From the NCBI GenBank assembly GCA_030549495.1, contig JAUIRK010000857.1, positions 62,001 through 126,000 on the forward strand: a stretch of 64,000 nucleotides of DNA, in the 5' to 3' direction. Every line of letters starts with the position of its first letter. The first letter of the stretch is position 1. Of this stretch, positions 25,663 through 38,300 are shown in pieces. The DNA comes from Nectonema munidae. Taxonomy: Eukaryota > Nematomorpha > Nectonematoida > Nectonematidae. Below the pieces are notes generated by a model that was not told the DNA's origin, ran no database searches, and saw nothing but the letters and a program-made list of their open reading frames with translations. The translations under genes and the position numbers were made by a program.

Positions 25663-28614
25663 AAATTAAACGCTTAACCGATTGCAAATGTTAAAATAGA
25701 AAAAAAGACCGGAGAATGCGAAAGAAAATAGAGGATTCCCACTCAGACTCCAAATCCTTAAAATGCGACACCGACTTTGACTGCAAATGAACTTAATAAA
25801 TTCAACAACTCTTCGCTTCCGAAGTGGACTAAAGAAAGGTCATCCTGTTCCCATAACCCGGCGGGGCGAGAGAGGACAATTGATCCCCTAAATTTTCCAA
25901 ATTAAAATGAATTCTAATAAAATATGGAAAAAATTACAATTATTCTGTCAATATTGATGAATGTCATCATCATCAGGTTGGTGAGCTAACTATTTTCCTA
26001 TTACCTTTTATATATATCCTACGTCTTTTCAACGAATCAGCGCGACTTTATCTATTTAATCGTTCGTATACCCAGACTACATCTGTATTTAGCAATATTA
26101 TAGTAATGTAGATCAATGCGCTTTTTTCGAATTTCGGTACAAATCTGTCATTTTTCAGGTAGAGAAATTTTTTTTATTTTTGCAACGTAGCAAAGTTCAT
26201 TACAAACTATAAACGATATTTTTCATGTACTATTGTGCTCATACTATTGTATTAGATAAAAGGTATTTTCTAATCGCAGCGTATAACATTTATGAGTGAG
26301 ATAGATATGATTATTATTATTGTTTTTGAATGTGTTTTAAAGACAAATTAGTTAATTTCATATTTTCCATAGCAATTTTACTCATATACCAAAGCAGCAA
26401 ATAATATTGTTATCTTTCAGAATTCAATAAATTAAAAATCTACCCTACACTTGATCTTTCTTCCTCTATTTAATTTAATCATTCTCCACTTTTTCTCCAA
26501 CCTACTTTCTTCACTTTTTTCTGCCATTACATTAGACTAAAATAATTCCCATCTAATTTCTATTTAGACCGGCAATTTTCCCTCTAGTTTAAATTCATAA
26601 TTAAAATTAAACTCATAAATATTTTATATACAAAATAAAAGTAATGGCACTTTACACGTACACTAAAAATAGGTTATCATAGCGTTAAAAAATAGCTTGA
26701 GGAAAATTGCAGAAAGGGTATTAGAAATATGAAAAATAGCTGTTTAGGCGGAAGAAAAGAATACCTCTTTTATGATGTTTTTCACGTTACTTATGCACGA
26801 GTCAATGTCTGTTTGCAATAAATTAACATCAATCTAAAAAAATGACATATTTAATAAAGTAAAGTTGTGGTGAGTATCGAGTGTATAGGCATTTTTACCA
26901 GATGCATTGCTGTGAAAAAGTAGATAGGCGCGATACTCTTGAATCAGGGGGAGGGGGGCGACCGTATTCCTACTACACTTTCATCAAGGCATTGCCAATG
27001 ATTTCCTCTTTGACGTGGATTGTAGTAAATGGAATTCATTTATTAAGACAATACTATTGTGAAACGTATAATTCTCCAAATTATTTGTCTTTGAAGAGTT
27101 TATTCCAGTCCAGAGCGTTATTCGGGTGATTACAAACGAAATAGAAAAAGTGGGTATGTACTCGTTCCTAAAAATAGCAAACATCAAGAATTATGGTTTT
27201 GTTATGTCTCTATGATATATGAGCAATTTCTTTTTCTTGTCGAGCTTGAAGGTGTGATGCAATCACCATTACAAATAAGGTAAATGACTTGATAAAAGCC
27301 CTGAAATTATGGTGGGATAGAGCCGAAAGTGCAATGTCGGGTAATAATGCTGGTGTGTTCATCACTGGACAAAAATTCTTTTATAATAAAATTTTAAAAT
27401 TAAAAAAAAAAAGCCTCGCCTTTAGGGTTGCCAGATTTTTACATTATTATCAAGGTGAGAAAAAATGGTATTGAAAAATTTTACATTTCTAAAAAAAAAT
27501 AATGAAAAAGACCTTGAGAGTAAAAGATGCGATTTTAAACTAAAAAAGAAATAAATAATAAGCATATGCTGAACTAAATTTTGATAAACTCTTTTTTTAA
27601 CATATAAGAATAGTGAATGGAAAACCGGAATTCCGTTACTAAGCAACAACAAAACAGGGACATCTGGCAATACAATCAATTTATGAAGATGTTTAATATC
27701 TAGCTTTATAATAATTTATTTGTATAGTGCCATAGTGGTTAGTAAACTTTTACCAGACACTTTATGAAAAATGTAGAGGTATCGTTGCTTAGTTTAAAAA
27801 CATTGAATTCGTTGCGTGATCAAAGAAAAGTGCCACTTCAAGACAAAATGAGCAGTAATTAACTGCTACTATGACATCACTTGGACATCTACTACTCCAC
27901 GTTGAGCGTAGATTTATCATGTAAATCACAAGCTTGAGGTCAAGACCAGTTTAGTCAGTATCTACCAAAACTACAAAAGAATGAATCGATGAGACAAGCA
28001 GGCCCGTCGATAAAGGGCGAGGGAGGGTGGGGTAAGGGTGGTTTTGCCCCCCCCGCCCTTCAGATTTATTTTGCACCTTTAAATATATAGATGTATACAC
28101 TTTCTCATAGTCCCGGCCCCATTGGAGACGGGGCTGGGTATATAGGAATCCGGGTGTTTAATCTACTTATTTTATACTTCAAAAAAGGAATTTGGAAAAA
28201 TATAGAATTTAATAAGATTGATTATCGCTTTTTTTTAAATACAAATTTTTCTCTGATATCATACTCTAACATTATCTATATGCGAGAATATAAACTTTTT
28301 TGATATTCAAAATTTATAGCTACTTTTATAAATTATTATCCAAAATAGAATTATCATATAAATTATACAAAATATTTCTTTGTTACAATCAAGAAGAAAA
28401 TTTAATGGTGGTCGTTCACTTGCACCATCCTACATTTGCATAAATTTACACTTTATCTTCATCCTATACTTGCACACTGTCAACACTTATTTTTAAATCT
28501 AAATTTTTATTCCTATATTTAAAACAAGTGTTTTCATCATTTTACACACTTGTTTGACTCAATTTGAGATTAGTCAAATTAATGTCATTTTTTTACTCTA
28601 AAAAATTCCATATA
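25663..28614. other. Intergenic, repeats only
   Basis: Contains copy 3 of the dispersed repeat (27214-27425) and an element end at about 27998 (CAGGCCCGTCGATAAAGGGC). The open frame at 26881-27129 has a G-rich segment and no recognisable similarity. No gene seen. Confidence 0.5.
27214..27425 (+). repeat. Dispersed repeat, copy 3 of 3
   Basis: Contains ATATATGAGCAATTT, GGTAAATGACTTGATAAAAG, ATGTCGGGTAATAATGCTGG and CAAAAATTCTTTTATAATAA, shared with 4370-4590 and, inverted, 8905-9065. Ends in a poly-A tract followed by GCCTCGCC. Confidence 0.55.
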
Positions 28615-28778
28615 ATGGTAATGGTAATGGTACCGTAGGGTGTTTTCATCGAAAAGGCACAATTGCGCCGCTTGTATCGAACTATGAGGAAAGTAAGCTT
28701 GATGTAGGATCGAACCCAAGACCTTGAGTTATCGAATCCAGCATCTAACCGACCCTACTCACGCCCCCTAGTATGCTG
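28615..28778 (-). repeat. tRNA-derived SINE, copy C (best preserved)
   Basis: Read on the minus strand: GAGTAGGGTCGGTTAGATGC (A-box-like), GGGTTCGATCC (B box, perfect core), then TTTCCTCATAGTTCGATACA, GCGGCGCAATTGTGCC and GATGAAAACACCCTACGGTA. A short (TTACCA)n-type simple repeat forms the 3' tail. The pol III-type head plus conserved body plus simple tail is standard SINE architecture. Confidence 0.75.
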
Positions 28779-28961
28779 CCTTCTTTAAAAATCTCTTTGC
28801 AAGGCTTAGCGAAGAAGTAAAATGGTTCCATAAAAAAGGTGGAAATTTAGTATATCTTACCGTTCTAAAGTTGAAATACAGGAGATAATTTATTGAAGTT
28901 TTCATTTATACTTTCAACTAGAAGATACAACAATGCTGATAAACATTTTATTAAAATATAT

Positions 28962-29340
28962 TTATATTAGTGTTGCTTTCATATTCGTTCTCAAAGCCAA
29001 TTCTTTCGTTATTCTCAAAATAGACTGCTTTAAAGAACATCCTGATGTGCATGTATTTGAAAGTTTGTTTTGAAATCCTTTTATTGTTGGATTAAATGAG
29101 GGACAAATCATAAATAAATATACTACTTTCTTGTAAACTTGCTGACTTTTCTTTGGCAATAAAAAATAGGCAATTGGAAGATGATCGTTTCCAACTTTAC
29201 AGTAAAAAGTGTACACTCGGTAAAAGATTGAAGGTACAACTTGAAATGTTCCATCACAAAAAAAACATCACTTTTAAGATGTGTTAAAGAAGTATCTCCT
29301 ATGAAAAGAATTCTTAAAGAATCTTGACATCCTGAATATT
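28962..29340 (-). mobile_element. MULE (Mutator-like) transposase relic
   Basis: The minus strand encodes FFCDGTFQVVPSIFYRVYTF followed by YCKVGNDHLPIAYFLLPKKS and QQVYKKV. This is the MULE DDE region around the first catalytic Asp (CDGTF), as in FLYWCH-associated MULEs of arthropods. Interruptions follow and the rest of the catalytic domain is not readable. No terminal repeats found. Confidence 0.7.
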
Positions 29341-30491
29341 ATGGATACTATTTTTTACTCTTCTCAATAGCTGTTGTATGGCGCTTGTTTTCGCAATCTA
29401 TAAAAAGAAGTTGCTGACGCTTGATTCAAGGCATATAAATTAAATATCTATTAGACTTTTAGTTGAATATTTTGCTGAGGTTTTTAAATCATTTACAAAT
29501 TTATAAACTTTAGACTCTATAGGATCGCCATTAATTGTATGGGAAGACGCCATTTTAACAATACTTTCATTTAGAATAATAAGAGTAGTACAGTGAAGTT
29601 TTTGTATAGTCTACATATCCAATGCTTTCTATCATTATGATAGGTTTTCGAAATAAATATTCATGCCCCCCAAAATATTAAAACATCATTACCTTTTGTG
29701 GATTTAGTTATTGTAAACATTTAAATTTAGAAAAAAGACATAATAACAATGGAAAATTTTGTTAGGAAAAGTAATATAATAGCTTTTACCATAAGACACA
29801 CTTAGAACTAAAAAGATATTCATTTTATAGATATGTAAAAACAAAACAATCTAATATCGTAAAAATGTTTAATATTTTACAAAAGTAGAGATAAGCAATG
29901 TATATTATGACTAATTTAATCTAATCTATACATTGAACATTAAGGTGCATTCGACGCCAAGATGTATTGGCATCCAACCTAAATTTACAATTGTGGATGT
30001 TCTTCATGAGATCGGATCTAAGGGTGGAAGTTGATCTAAGGGTGGAAGTTCTTAACAAGAATAATTATAAAATAAAGTATATATGAAAAGGAATTAAGTT
30101 TATTGAAGAACAATAAGCTGGTCAAATTTATAAGCCATTTTAGCCTATGATTATCATTTTATTTTATTATATATTGTAAGGGTTTTAATACAAAATGGTG
30201 CTTGAAAGGAACCAAATACTAAATTTATTAGTTAATGCTTGTAATTTGTAAGTTTTCCATACCTCTAAGAATTTCAAAAATCTTTTTTTAATTTTTAGGT
30301 GCGCAACCGTTCACTTTAGCAACCACTGTTTTAAATCTTTTTGGATTCCCTTATAGAATTGAGTAAAAACAAAATTTTTTACAGATCTTTAAGAGAACGT
30401 TCAAATATTTTAAATTTTATCAACAAAATTTAATAAATAAAACAGTTCTATTAGCGTAATTTCAAAAATTATAAGGGTATATCAAACTTAC
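29341..30491. other. No gene recognised; would be intron of the minus-strand gene if real
   Basis: AT-rich DNA to the left of the candidate exon at 30492-30671. A short direct repeat of TAAGGGTGGAAGTT(G/C) occurs near 30017-30052. No second exon could be identified. Confidence 0.4.
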
Positions 30492-30671
30492 TGTTTCATT
30501 GGCTTTTTTCTTTTTCATGTCTAAGCCCTGAGAAACATTTACTGAGACAAATTTCGTTTTAGGATATAATTCAATCTTATTCTTGCGATTATCAAATTTT
30601 AAATTACAAAAACTTTCATTCAGTTTATCATACATTGCTTTATCGACAAAAAAATTTTCAAAGGAATCCAT
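30492..30671 (-). CDS. Probable first exon of an unidentified gene
   Basis: Minus-strand frame from ATG at 30671-30669, 60 codons, starting MDSFENFFVDKAMYDKLNES and ending GLDMKKKKANET. It is followed immediately by a consensus donor GTAAGT at phase 0. The codon content looks like protein rather than repeat. I do not recognise the family, and no following exon could be placed. It points away from E2F (ATG at 32339), about 1.7 kb apart, so the two could share a divergent promoter region. It may also be chance. Confidence 0.4.
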
Positions 30672-32002
30672 TTCACTTTTGTATTAAATTCAAAATAATA
30701 AAATAAAATAACCTAATTTATAAATAATTTATGGAATATTTTATAAGTTTTAAAAGTAAGAGTATTCAAAAAATGTTCATTGTATTGTACAGTTATATAA
30801 TTATATCACAAAATCAATGAACAACTTTTAACTAGAGATAATATCCATAGTAGTAAGGAGAAAATATGGAGAAAAACTACAAAAAGTTGCTTATGTAATC
30901 ATACCCGTGTAGAAAGTATAAAAGTGATGTAAGATGATTAGTGAGTATAAATTAGTATCACAAGTGTTACACAAATATATGTATATCAGAGGCGAAGGAA
31001 CAAAAGGTAGTCCATAGCGCCTCAACTTTTTAAATCTATTCGTTATCATTCTCTTAAATACAACTTATAATCACGCGTTTAAAAAGCGTGTAAACGAACA
31101 CTCGAGAAATTTTTGACAGCTTTTCATTATTGTTATGATTATGTGCGTTCAAGAAACAAAATAGAGTGGTAATAACGCTTTAGAATATAAGAAGGGTATA
31201 CAATTTTGTATAGTGGAAATTCAAATAAAAAAATGGAGTTGGTATTATTATTTTTGCTAAATTGAAAGAAAATGTAATATAGGTAAAGAGAACCGGTGGC
31301 AGATTAATGGAAATAAAAGTTAAATGAGAAAGAGGAAATATTAACAATTATATCTCCTTACGCACCTCAATCTTGTGTAACGAAGATGAAAAAGAATAGT
31401 TAATGATCAATTTTGAGGATATGATTAGATATTTTTGGGAAAATGAATAACTGATTTTAGAGCACGAGAGTCTTAAACCTTTAAAAAAGTCGAAACAAAG
31501 ATTTAGAACTTGATAAAGTGTGAATCAAACAAAAATATAAAGTCAATTTTTTAAATTTAGGTCAATAAAGTCAAAAATTCAATAAAATTTATAAAGAAGA
31601 AAATGTTTAAATAGTGAATATCTTAATAAAATTTGTAAGAGTAGAACTTCACTCACAATACACAAAATTATGAATATGTTGATATTTTATATTAACACTA
31701 TGAGAGTATACAGATTTTAATAGAACATGTTATGAAAGTTAAAACAATTTCTATAAAAAGGGATAAATTTCATGAATACTTTCAAAAATATTATATGTGA
31801 AATACTTTAGCTATCAGATATATTTTTAGTAAATTTTTAAAGTTTACTATTTATATTACCTAGCAAGTATTATTTTATAATAGAGGCGCTGAGTAGGGCC
31901 TTTGCCCATATCTGCATCAATGCATCAGCATGCCACGGAAATTGGGGAGTTGTTGATATCATTAGAAAGAATATTAATGGTTAATAATATCTTTAGGTAA
32001 AT
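30672..32002. other. Spacer between divergent starts, no gene recognised
   Basis: AT-rich spacer between the candidate minus-strand exon and the E2F start; SINE copy D lies at its right edge. No motif could be assigned as a promoter with confidence. Confidence 0.4.
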
Positions 32003-32148
32003 GTAGGATACCGTGGGGTTTTTTTTTGAAAAGGCATAATTTCAGCGTTTGTATCGAACTATGAGGAAAGCAGGCTTGGTGCGCTATCGAACCCAAGATC
32101 TTGAGTTATTGAATGCAGCATCTAATCAACACTACTCACACCCCCTTA
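32003..32148 (-). repeat. tRNA-derived SINE, copy D
   Basis: Near-parallel to copy C. On the + strand it reads GGATACCGTGGGGTTTTTTT, GTATCGAACTATGAGGAAAG, CTATCGAACCCAAGATCTTG and GCATCTAATCAACACTACTC. Confidence 0.7.
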
Positions 32149-32338
32149 AAGAGTATTTAATTTATTCACTTTCAATATTTTTCTAATCAATCTATCCTAC
32201 CTTTAAATATGTCTAATAAATTTTTTTTTGAATTTTACATCAAATTTAAAATTTTTAATTTCAATGTTATCATTTTTTAGCCTTTAACTCAGTAATTTCA
32301 AAACTTAAATTTAGATTAATTTTCAAGTAAAATTTTTT

Positions 32339-35300
32339 ATGTCTTGTAATCTTTTTAATTATTCTGGCTCAAAGGAAAAATATGATCGTCATGAAAAAAG
32401 TCTTGGCATTTTGACTTCTAAGTTTGTTTCTCTTTTGCAAAACTCTCCAGACGGAATTTTGGATCTTAATACAGTAATTATATTTTAATCCTAACCTTAA
32501 TATTTATTATTTTCTTTTTAATCGTTTTTAAACTTCAACTTTTTTATAACTATTGAGAAACATTCTTATAATCTTTTGTCAATGTATTTTTTTGTTTAAA
32601 TTCACTTTCACTAAAACCAACTCGTTCAAAGTTTCTGTTTTTGTAAATATATTTTAAAAATGCCATTACTTTGCAAATATATTATAAAAATAACAATATT
32701 TAACCATAAGCCTAAATATCTTATTCTTTTGGCAAATATGCATTATCTAATCATAAGCCTAAAAATCTCCTATTATTGTCAGGATTAGATTAGATAATAT
32801 ACTATGCTTCTTTATTAACACCAATACTTCATAGAACCACTATAACATAGAAATCATTAATATGACCGCTCTATCCCTTTTCAAAAATAAAAATGTATCA
32901 GATTGTCTTTCTATTTTTTATTATTTCAAATCAAACAAGGATCAATTATAGAATAGTATCAAATTAAAATAATAGCAAAATATAAGTATATCATAGAAAT
33001 ATATAGATGAATCAGTGATGGATCTATGTTAGTATTTTAGACGGGGGGGGTGGGGTGCTGGAGTCACCTACAACAAACGCAGGGGAAGTGTGCTAAGATA
33101 CAACAAGGGTGTGGTGGGTTATGGCAGGAGAGGGGATTGAGAAGAAATATAAGTTCCAAATTGGCTTAGAATGGAAACAGCCATCCTTATCATTATGTTC
33201 TTACGAAACTGTGTTCAATGATAGTGGTTCTCATAGTATGAATAAAAAATTGAATATGGTAAGTGTTTTAAAAAAAGAAGGACAAATTTATTGAGATTAA
33301 CATAACACTACAGTTTTAATGGTATTTTTCTGTTTAATTCAGAACTATACATGTCAATTTTCTCTTCAAGGTCAAGATTTTTTATTCTTTTCATTGTTGA
33401 AAATACACCTTCATTTATTTCTGTTGTAATAGGAATTGAAAGATTGATGTTTATTAGTTTATTGTAGGAAAGATAAAATGATTGATCCAGTTTCAGTTGT
33501 AATGAAGAAACGCTCGAGTTGTATTTTATTTTCATAACTTCACTTTGTAAATCAATAAAATCCAAATCCAAAATCCTTTCAAAATCACGATAAATTTTTT
33601 TCAGACTTTCAATGTTAAAATAATCCTCAGAATCAACGTTTAAACAATCAAATTCTTTCGATGTTTTCTAACTCCTTTTCAGGAAACCTTCTTGAAAATT
33701 TAACAACTAAATTATCTATAACCTGAAAAAAAAAATTTCTTCTACGAGCATCGTTCTTAATCACTTTCTTTTCTTTCCCAATGAGGGAATTTTCAAAACT
33801 TTTCAAAAAATGATGTCACTTTCTTTAATAGCTTGTTCATAAATTTCTATTTTCTCTTTTTCAGGACAACTTTTCACCAATAAAATTTCTTGGGATGCTG
33901 TGCACCACTTTAAACTTTTTTTTGTAAGTATAAAGAAAGAGAGTTTGTAATTCCAAAAATAGTGTTAAGAAAAAGCTGAGAAGAAAGATGATCAAAATTT
34001 GTTCGTTTTTTCAAAAGCCCTGCATAAAGCAACAAGCTTGCACTTATTAAAAGATTCTATGAATTTTTTAACTTGTAAAAATATGGTCGAGAAATCACAG
34101 TTTTTCTAAACTCTAACCAGACCAACAAGATGTTAAACATTGCAAGAATTTTTGACATATTTGACGCAGAAATTAAATTGTTCATGATTGCTAACATATC
34201 TACATTCATCAATCAAAGAATAAAATTCAGCTTTTTCCATTTCCTTAGATATGTATTTTCTTACGTGTTTTGCTAACAACGATATAAAATCATTAACTAC
34301 TATTTTAGACAAAAAGTGACTATAAGAAGTGATTAACTGAAAATTGTATAGACAAGTTACGCCAAACACTCCTATGAAAACAATAGCATGGCGTCTCTTG
34401 TGTTTTGAATGCTTGTGATGGCTTACTGCTTGCATATTTACAGCACAGGATATGATGAGGAAATAGTGCACGTGAAGTATAATTTTTTTGAGATTTCTGA
34501 ATATGAATACAATACAAGCATTTAACCTTTAATTATTGAAAATTCATGGTAATTATACCAACAACCCGTGTTGGAAAAAACTTTCACTTGATGGCTACGC
34601 CTTGAACAAGAGACAGTGTAATAAAGCAAAATGTAGTGGACGTTTAAAAACGATCGACGAAATTGTTCAAACAAAAACAAAAAAAAAGGAATGTCAATTA
34701 TTATTTATTATACAAACTTGCACTAATCACTTATCCAGTCAATGCTGCAAGTGCTATTCTCGTGAAAGATAGTGTTTAGCAAAATTGGGATTGCATGTAA
34801 CGTATATTATTGACGTGAAATGTTTTAACTGACGTCATCTAAAGCAATGCCATTTGTGGAAGAAACTTTGTTATTCATGAAACTTACAATCTGATCGTTT
34901 TATCAAAGAGCATTTATTATGTGATGGAACTACTTTTGACTCTGGCCCGTTGGGTTTTCAGTTATTTACTGTATATGTTTTGCTGGATGCTACCGATAAT
35001 ATGATTCACTATTCATTTTGAAATGGGAGCTCTTAATTGCGTCACAGCATGTTTCCCAAACACAAGGGGGTATGCCATTTTGGATAATGTTGTGCACAAC
35101 GCTTGGGATTGCATGCAACGTATATTCATTGTAGTCATTTCAAGCAATGCCATTTGTGCCCGTCAATGATGTTGCTGATGCCTTCATTGAATTAGTTTTA
35201 TCCTTAGATGATGAAATTGTTTACATTCTTTCCTCGTTTCTTCGCTAGTTTGAAGCAACATGGGTTGTGGTCTTATCTAACATGGAAGACGACGAAAATC

Positions 35301-38300
35301 TTTTCGATTTTTAAATGTGAAATGTTTTTGAAAGAACATTACATGGTCTTCCAATAACTGTAAATTCTTTAAAAGGATGGTACAGAACTTTTGAATGAAG
35401 AATAACAGAAACTCACGCTTATGTTTGCCGTATAGTTTCAAGGCTAAAAAGAGAACAATCAGACTGGGAGCTATCAATCAAGATGGTAAATCCTAAAGTT
35501 CAAATAAAATCATCAAAAATAGTATAAGATATAAATATAACGCTGATGTCTATCATTGAGAAATACGGTGATTATAATAAAGTGGATTTTCTTAATGAAT
35601 TGCTCGCAATATTTGAATATTTTAAATATATGCTTTACCTTTTTTTTAAATAAATTTATTGTCTCATGATTTTTTTTGGCAAAAAATTTTCTAAACAAAA
35701 AGTTAAAAAATTTGACAATTACTGTGATCATCTTTCTTAATGAATTTTTTTGAGTTTTAATGCTTTAACATCAAAACAACATTTTTTATTATTTGCACAA
35801 GTTCGGAAATATTCCAAATTTTATATATATTCTCGTAGAAATATTCGTTCACAAAATGTTTTTCGGTCAAATGTCCATTTGATAAAATTTTTGTTCTGCC
35901 AGAACAAAATTTGTTGAATGTTTTGTTTGGCTAAATGTCCGCGTACCGCTTTTATCACACATTTTTTTAAATGTTAATACAATTTGCAGTAAATTACAGT
36001 TTCAAAGATTTCTTCTCATAGAACCTAAGAAAAAACTATTATTTTTATGATAAAATAGGAACCCAATTTTTGTTATAAGATGAGAAAAATGTAACTTATA
36101 TACAATTAAATATTTATTTTGTTAAGATGTCATTTGTCTTTACGTACTTGCTGCCATAAAAGTTATGAATTATGCAATTTTTTAATTTAAACGCACGCCT
36201 TTCTTTCAACTCCGATACTCAATTTTCTAAAACCGATTGTATATTTTCTCGTATATAAAAAATTATTAATACGCCCGTTAGCAGAAATAACGTCTGCGAA
36301 TAAGGGTATTTTTTCACCATATTCTGCAATTTCATTCCTAACTCGCTGTGAAAATACTCCTTATGCTGAATAAGAACTCAAATTCTTCACTTAACCTAAC
36401 ACGACACTCAAATGTGGTCAAAATTTGAATCGTCAGTTGGGAAAAGGGGCATAATTGAAGCTCTTCTTTTATCAATCAATAATTGTGTATCTCAATCTTT
36501 TTCTACGATCTCAATTTTATCCAAAACCGATGTGGTCGGATTGACGAATCATGACTGTATAATAAACATGTGTTCTTTATTAAGGCTACATCAAAAATCG
36601 ATAATTATCTACAGATGAGTGGTACATTTATATAGCACTTCAAGTATTCAATATCCTTCAATGTTAAACATAACAAATACAATACAAGCAAGGCTGGGTT
36701 AAATTGCCTTGGAAATGTAATTAAATGCTTTCACCTACATTGATACTTTTGTTAATTAATTTTTGTAATTAAGCATTCATTAACTTGCAATTATAATCTC
36801 TTTTATTTTTACAAATGTAATGAATTATTCTCAATTAATTTGACGATTGTAATTAAATACATTTTAATTTTAGTTTTATTCTCCAAAATTTTAAGAACTG
36901 CGTGTATTTATAGACCTCTCTAGTCTTCCAAATCAGTCCGGTCCTTTAATATGCAGACCAGGATTGGACTACTAACCCGTCTATAGTTTGAACGAAACTA
37001 TGATATCTAGGGAATAGATCGGACCGATCTACAGAAATTAAGGACTGAACCGAACTGACCCACTACCGGTTTTAACCGCACCTCGAACAGGTCTACTCAT
37101 AACTTTCTTTACTTAATTGTGGTATTACAAATCAATAGCTTATCAGCTATATTAACCCGTTAACGACCAGAATAATCAGACGATAACTAATGTAAAGCAG
37201 AAGATTTGTGTTAAAGAGCATCGATAAACACAGACGATTTTATTTTTGTAAAGTCGAAATATGTCGACTGTGGTAAATACCTCACAATTTCTACTTGTTG
37301 AATGTTTTACTGTATATTGTATGTATACCTGTTCAAATTCTTTAAATTATTTTATTAATTGTGGTATTACAAATCAATAGCTTATCAGCTATATTAACCC
37401 GTTAACCACCAGAATAATCAGACGATATCTAATGTAAAGCAGAAGATTTGTGTTAAAGAGCATCGATAAACACAGACGATTTTATTTTTGTAAAGTCGAA
37501 ATATGTCGACTGTGGTGAATACCTCACAATTTCTACTTGTTGAATGTTTTCCTGTATATTGTATGTATACCTGTTCAAATTCTGGTCCGGTCCTATAATA
37601 TTCAGACCAGCGCTGGACTAGACCGAATATAGCAATGTTTCTCAACGTGGCCCATGTTGGCTCCCAAGGGCTCCTGGAGTAAGTATAACAATTTGTTCAG
37701 GAAAAGTTCTAAAATCGAAAAAAAAATGAAATATTTCATGACAAAAAGCTCATAGTTACTATATGTGAATGCTTTCCCATTTCATATCTTGTCGAATCAT
37801 GTTTGATACTAAAAGTGATTAAAATATCATTTATTTTCTTGTTTCTTATCTCCTCCATTCAAAAGGTTTTCAGTTCAAAAATTTTTACTTTTTGATTTTA
37901 TAAAATTTACTTAATTTTTAATAGATAACAGGGTTTAAAATATATACTATATAATTAATTGAGTAAACAAGTAAAAAATAGTAATTAAGAACGGCTTTCA
38001 TTTTATTATTTTTGATAAATATAATCACCTGAAAAATAAAATTGGTTACGATAAAAAATAAAGCGTCCACAAAAAATTTCCAATCTCGAAAAACGTCCAT
38101 AAAAGAAAAGAGGTTGAGAATCACTGGTCTATAGTTTGAACTGTATATCTACTATATCTACGCACCAGACCCGAATTGAATACGGAAATTAAGGAGCGAA
38201 CCGAACTGAACCACTACGACCGCTTTTAATCGGACCGTGAATAGGTCTACACATGTGTTTAAGCAGCATTGAAATACAAGATACACACTTCAGTATGCAC

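Noticed and set aside
26881-27129. 82-residue open frame
   Set aside because: Crosses a G-rich element end; no known similarity and no splice support.
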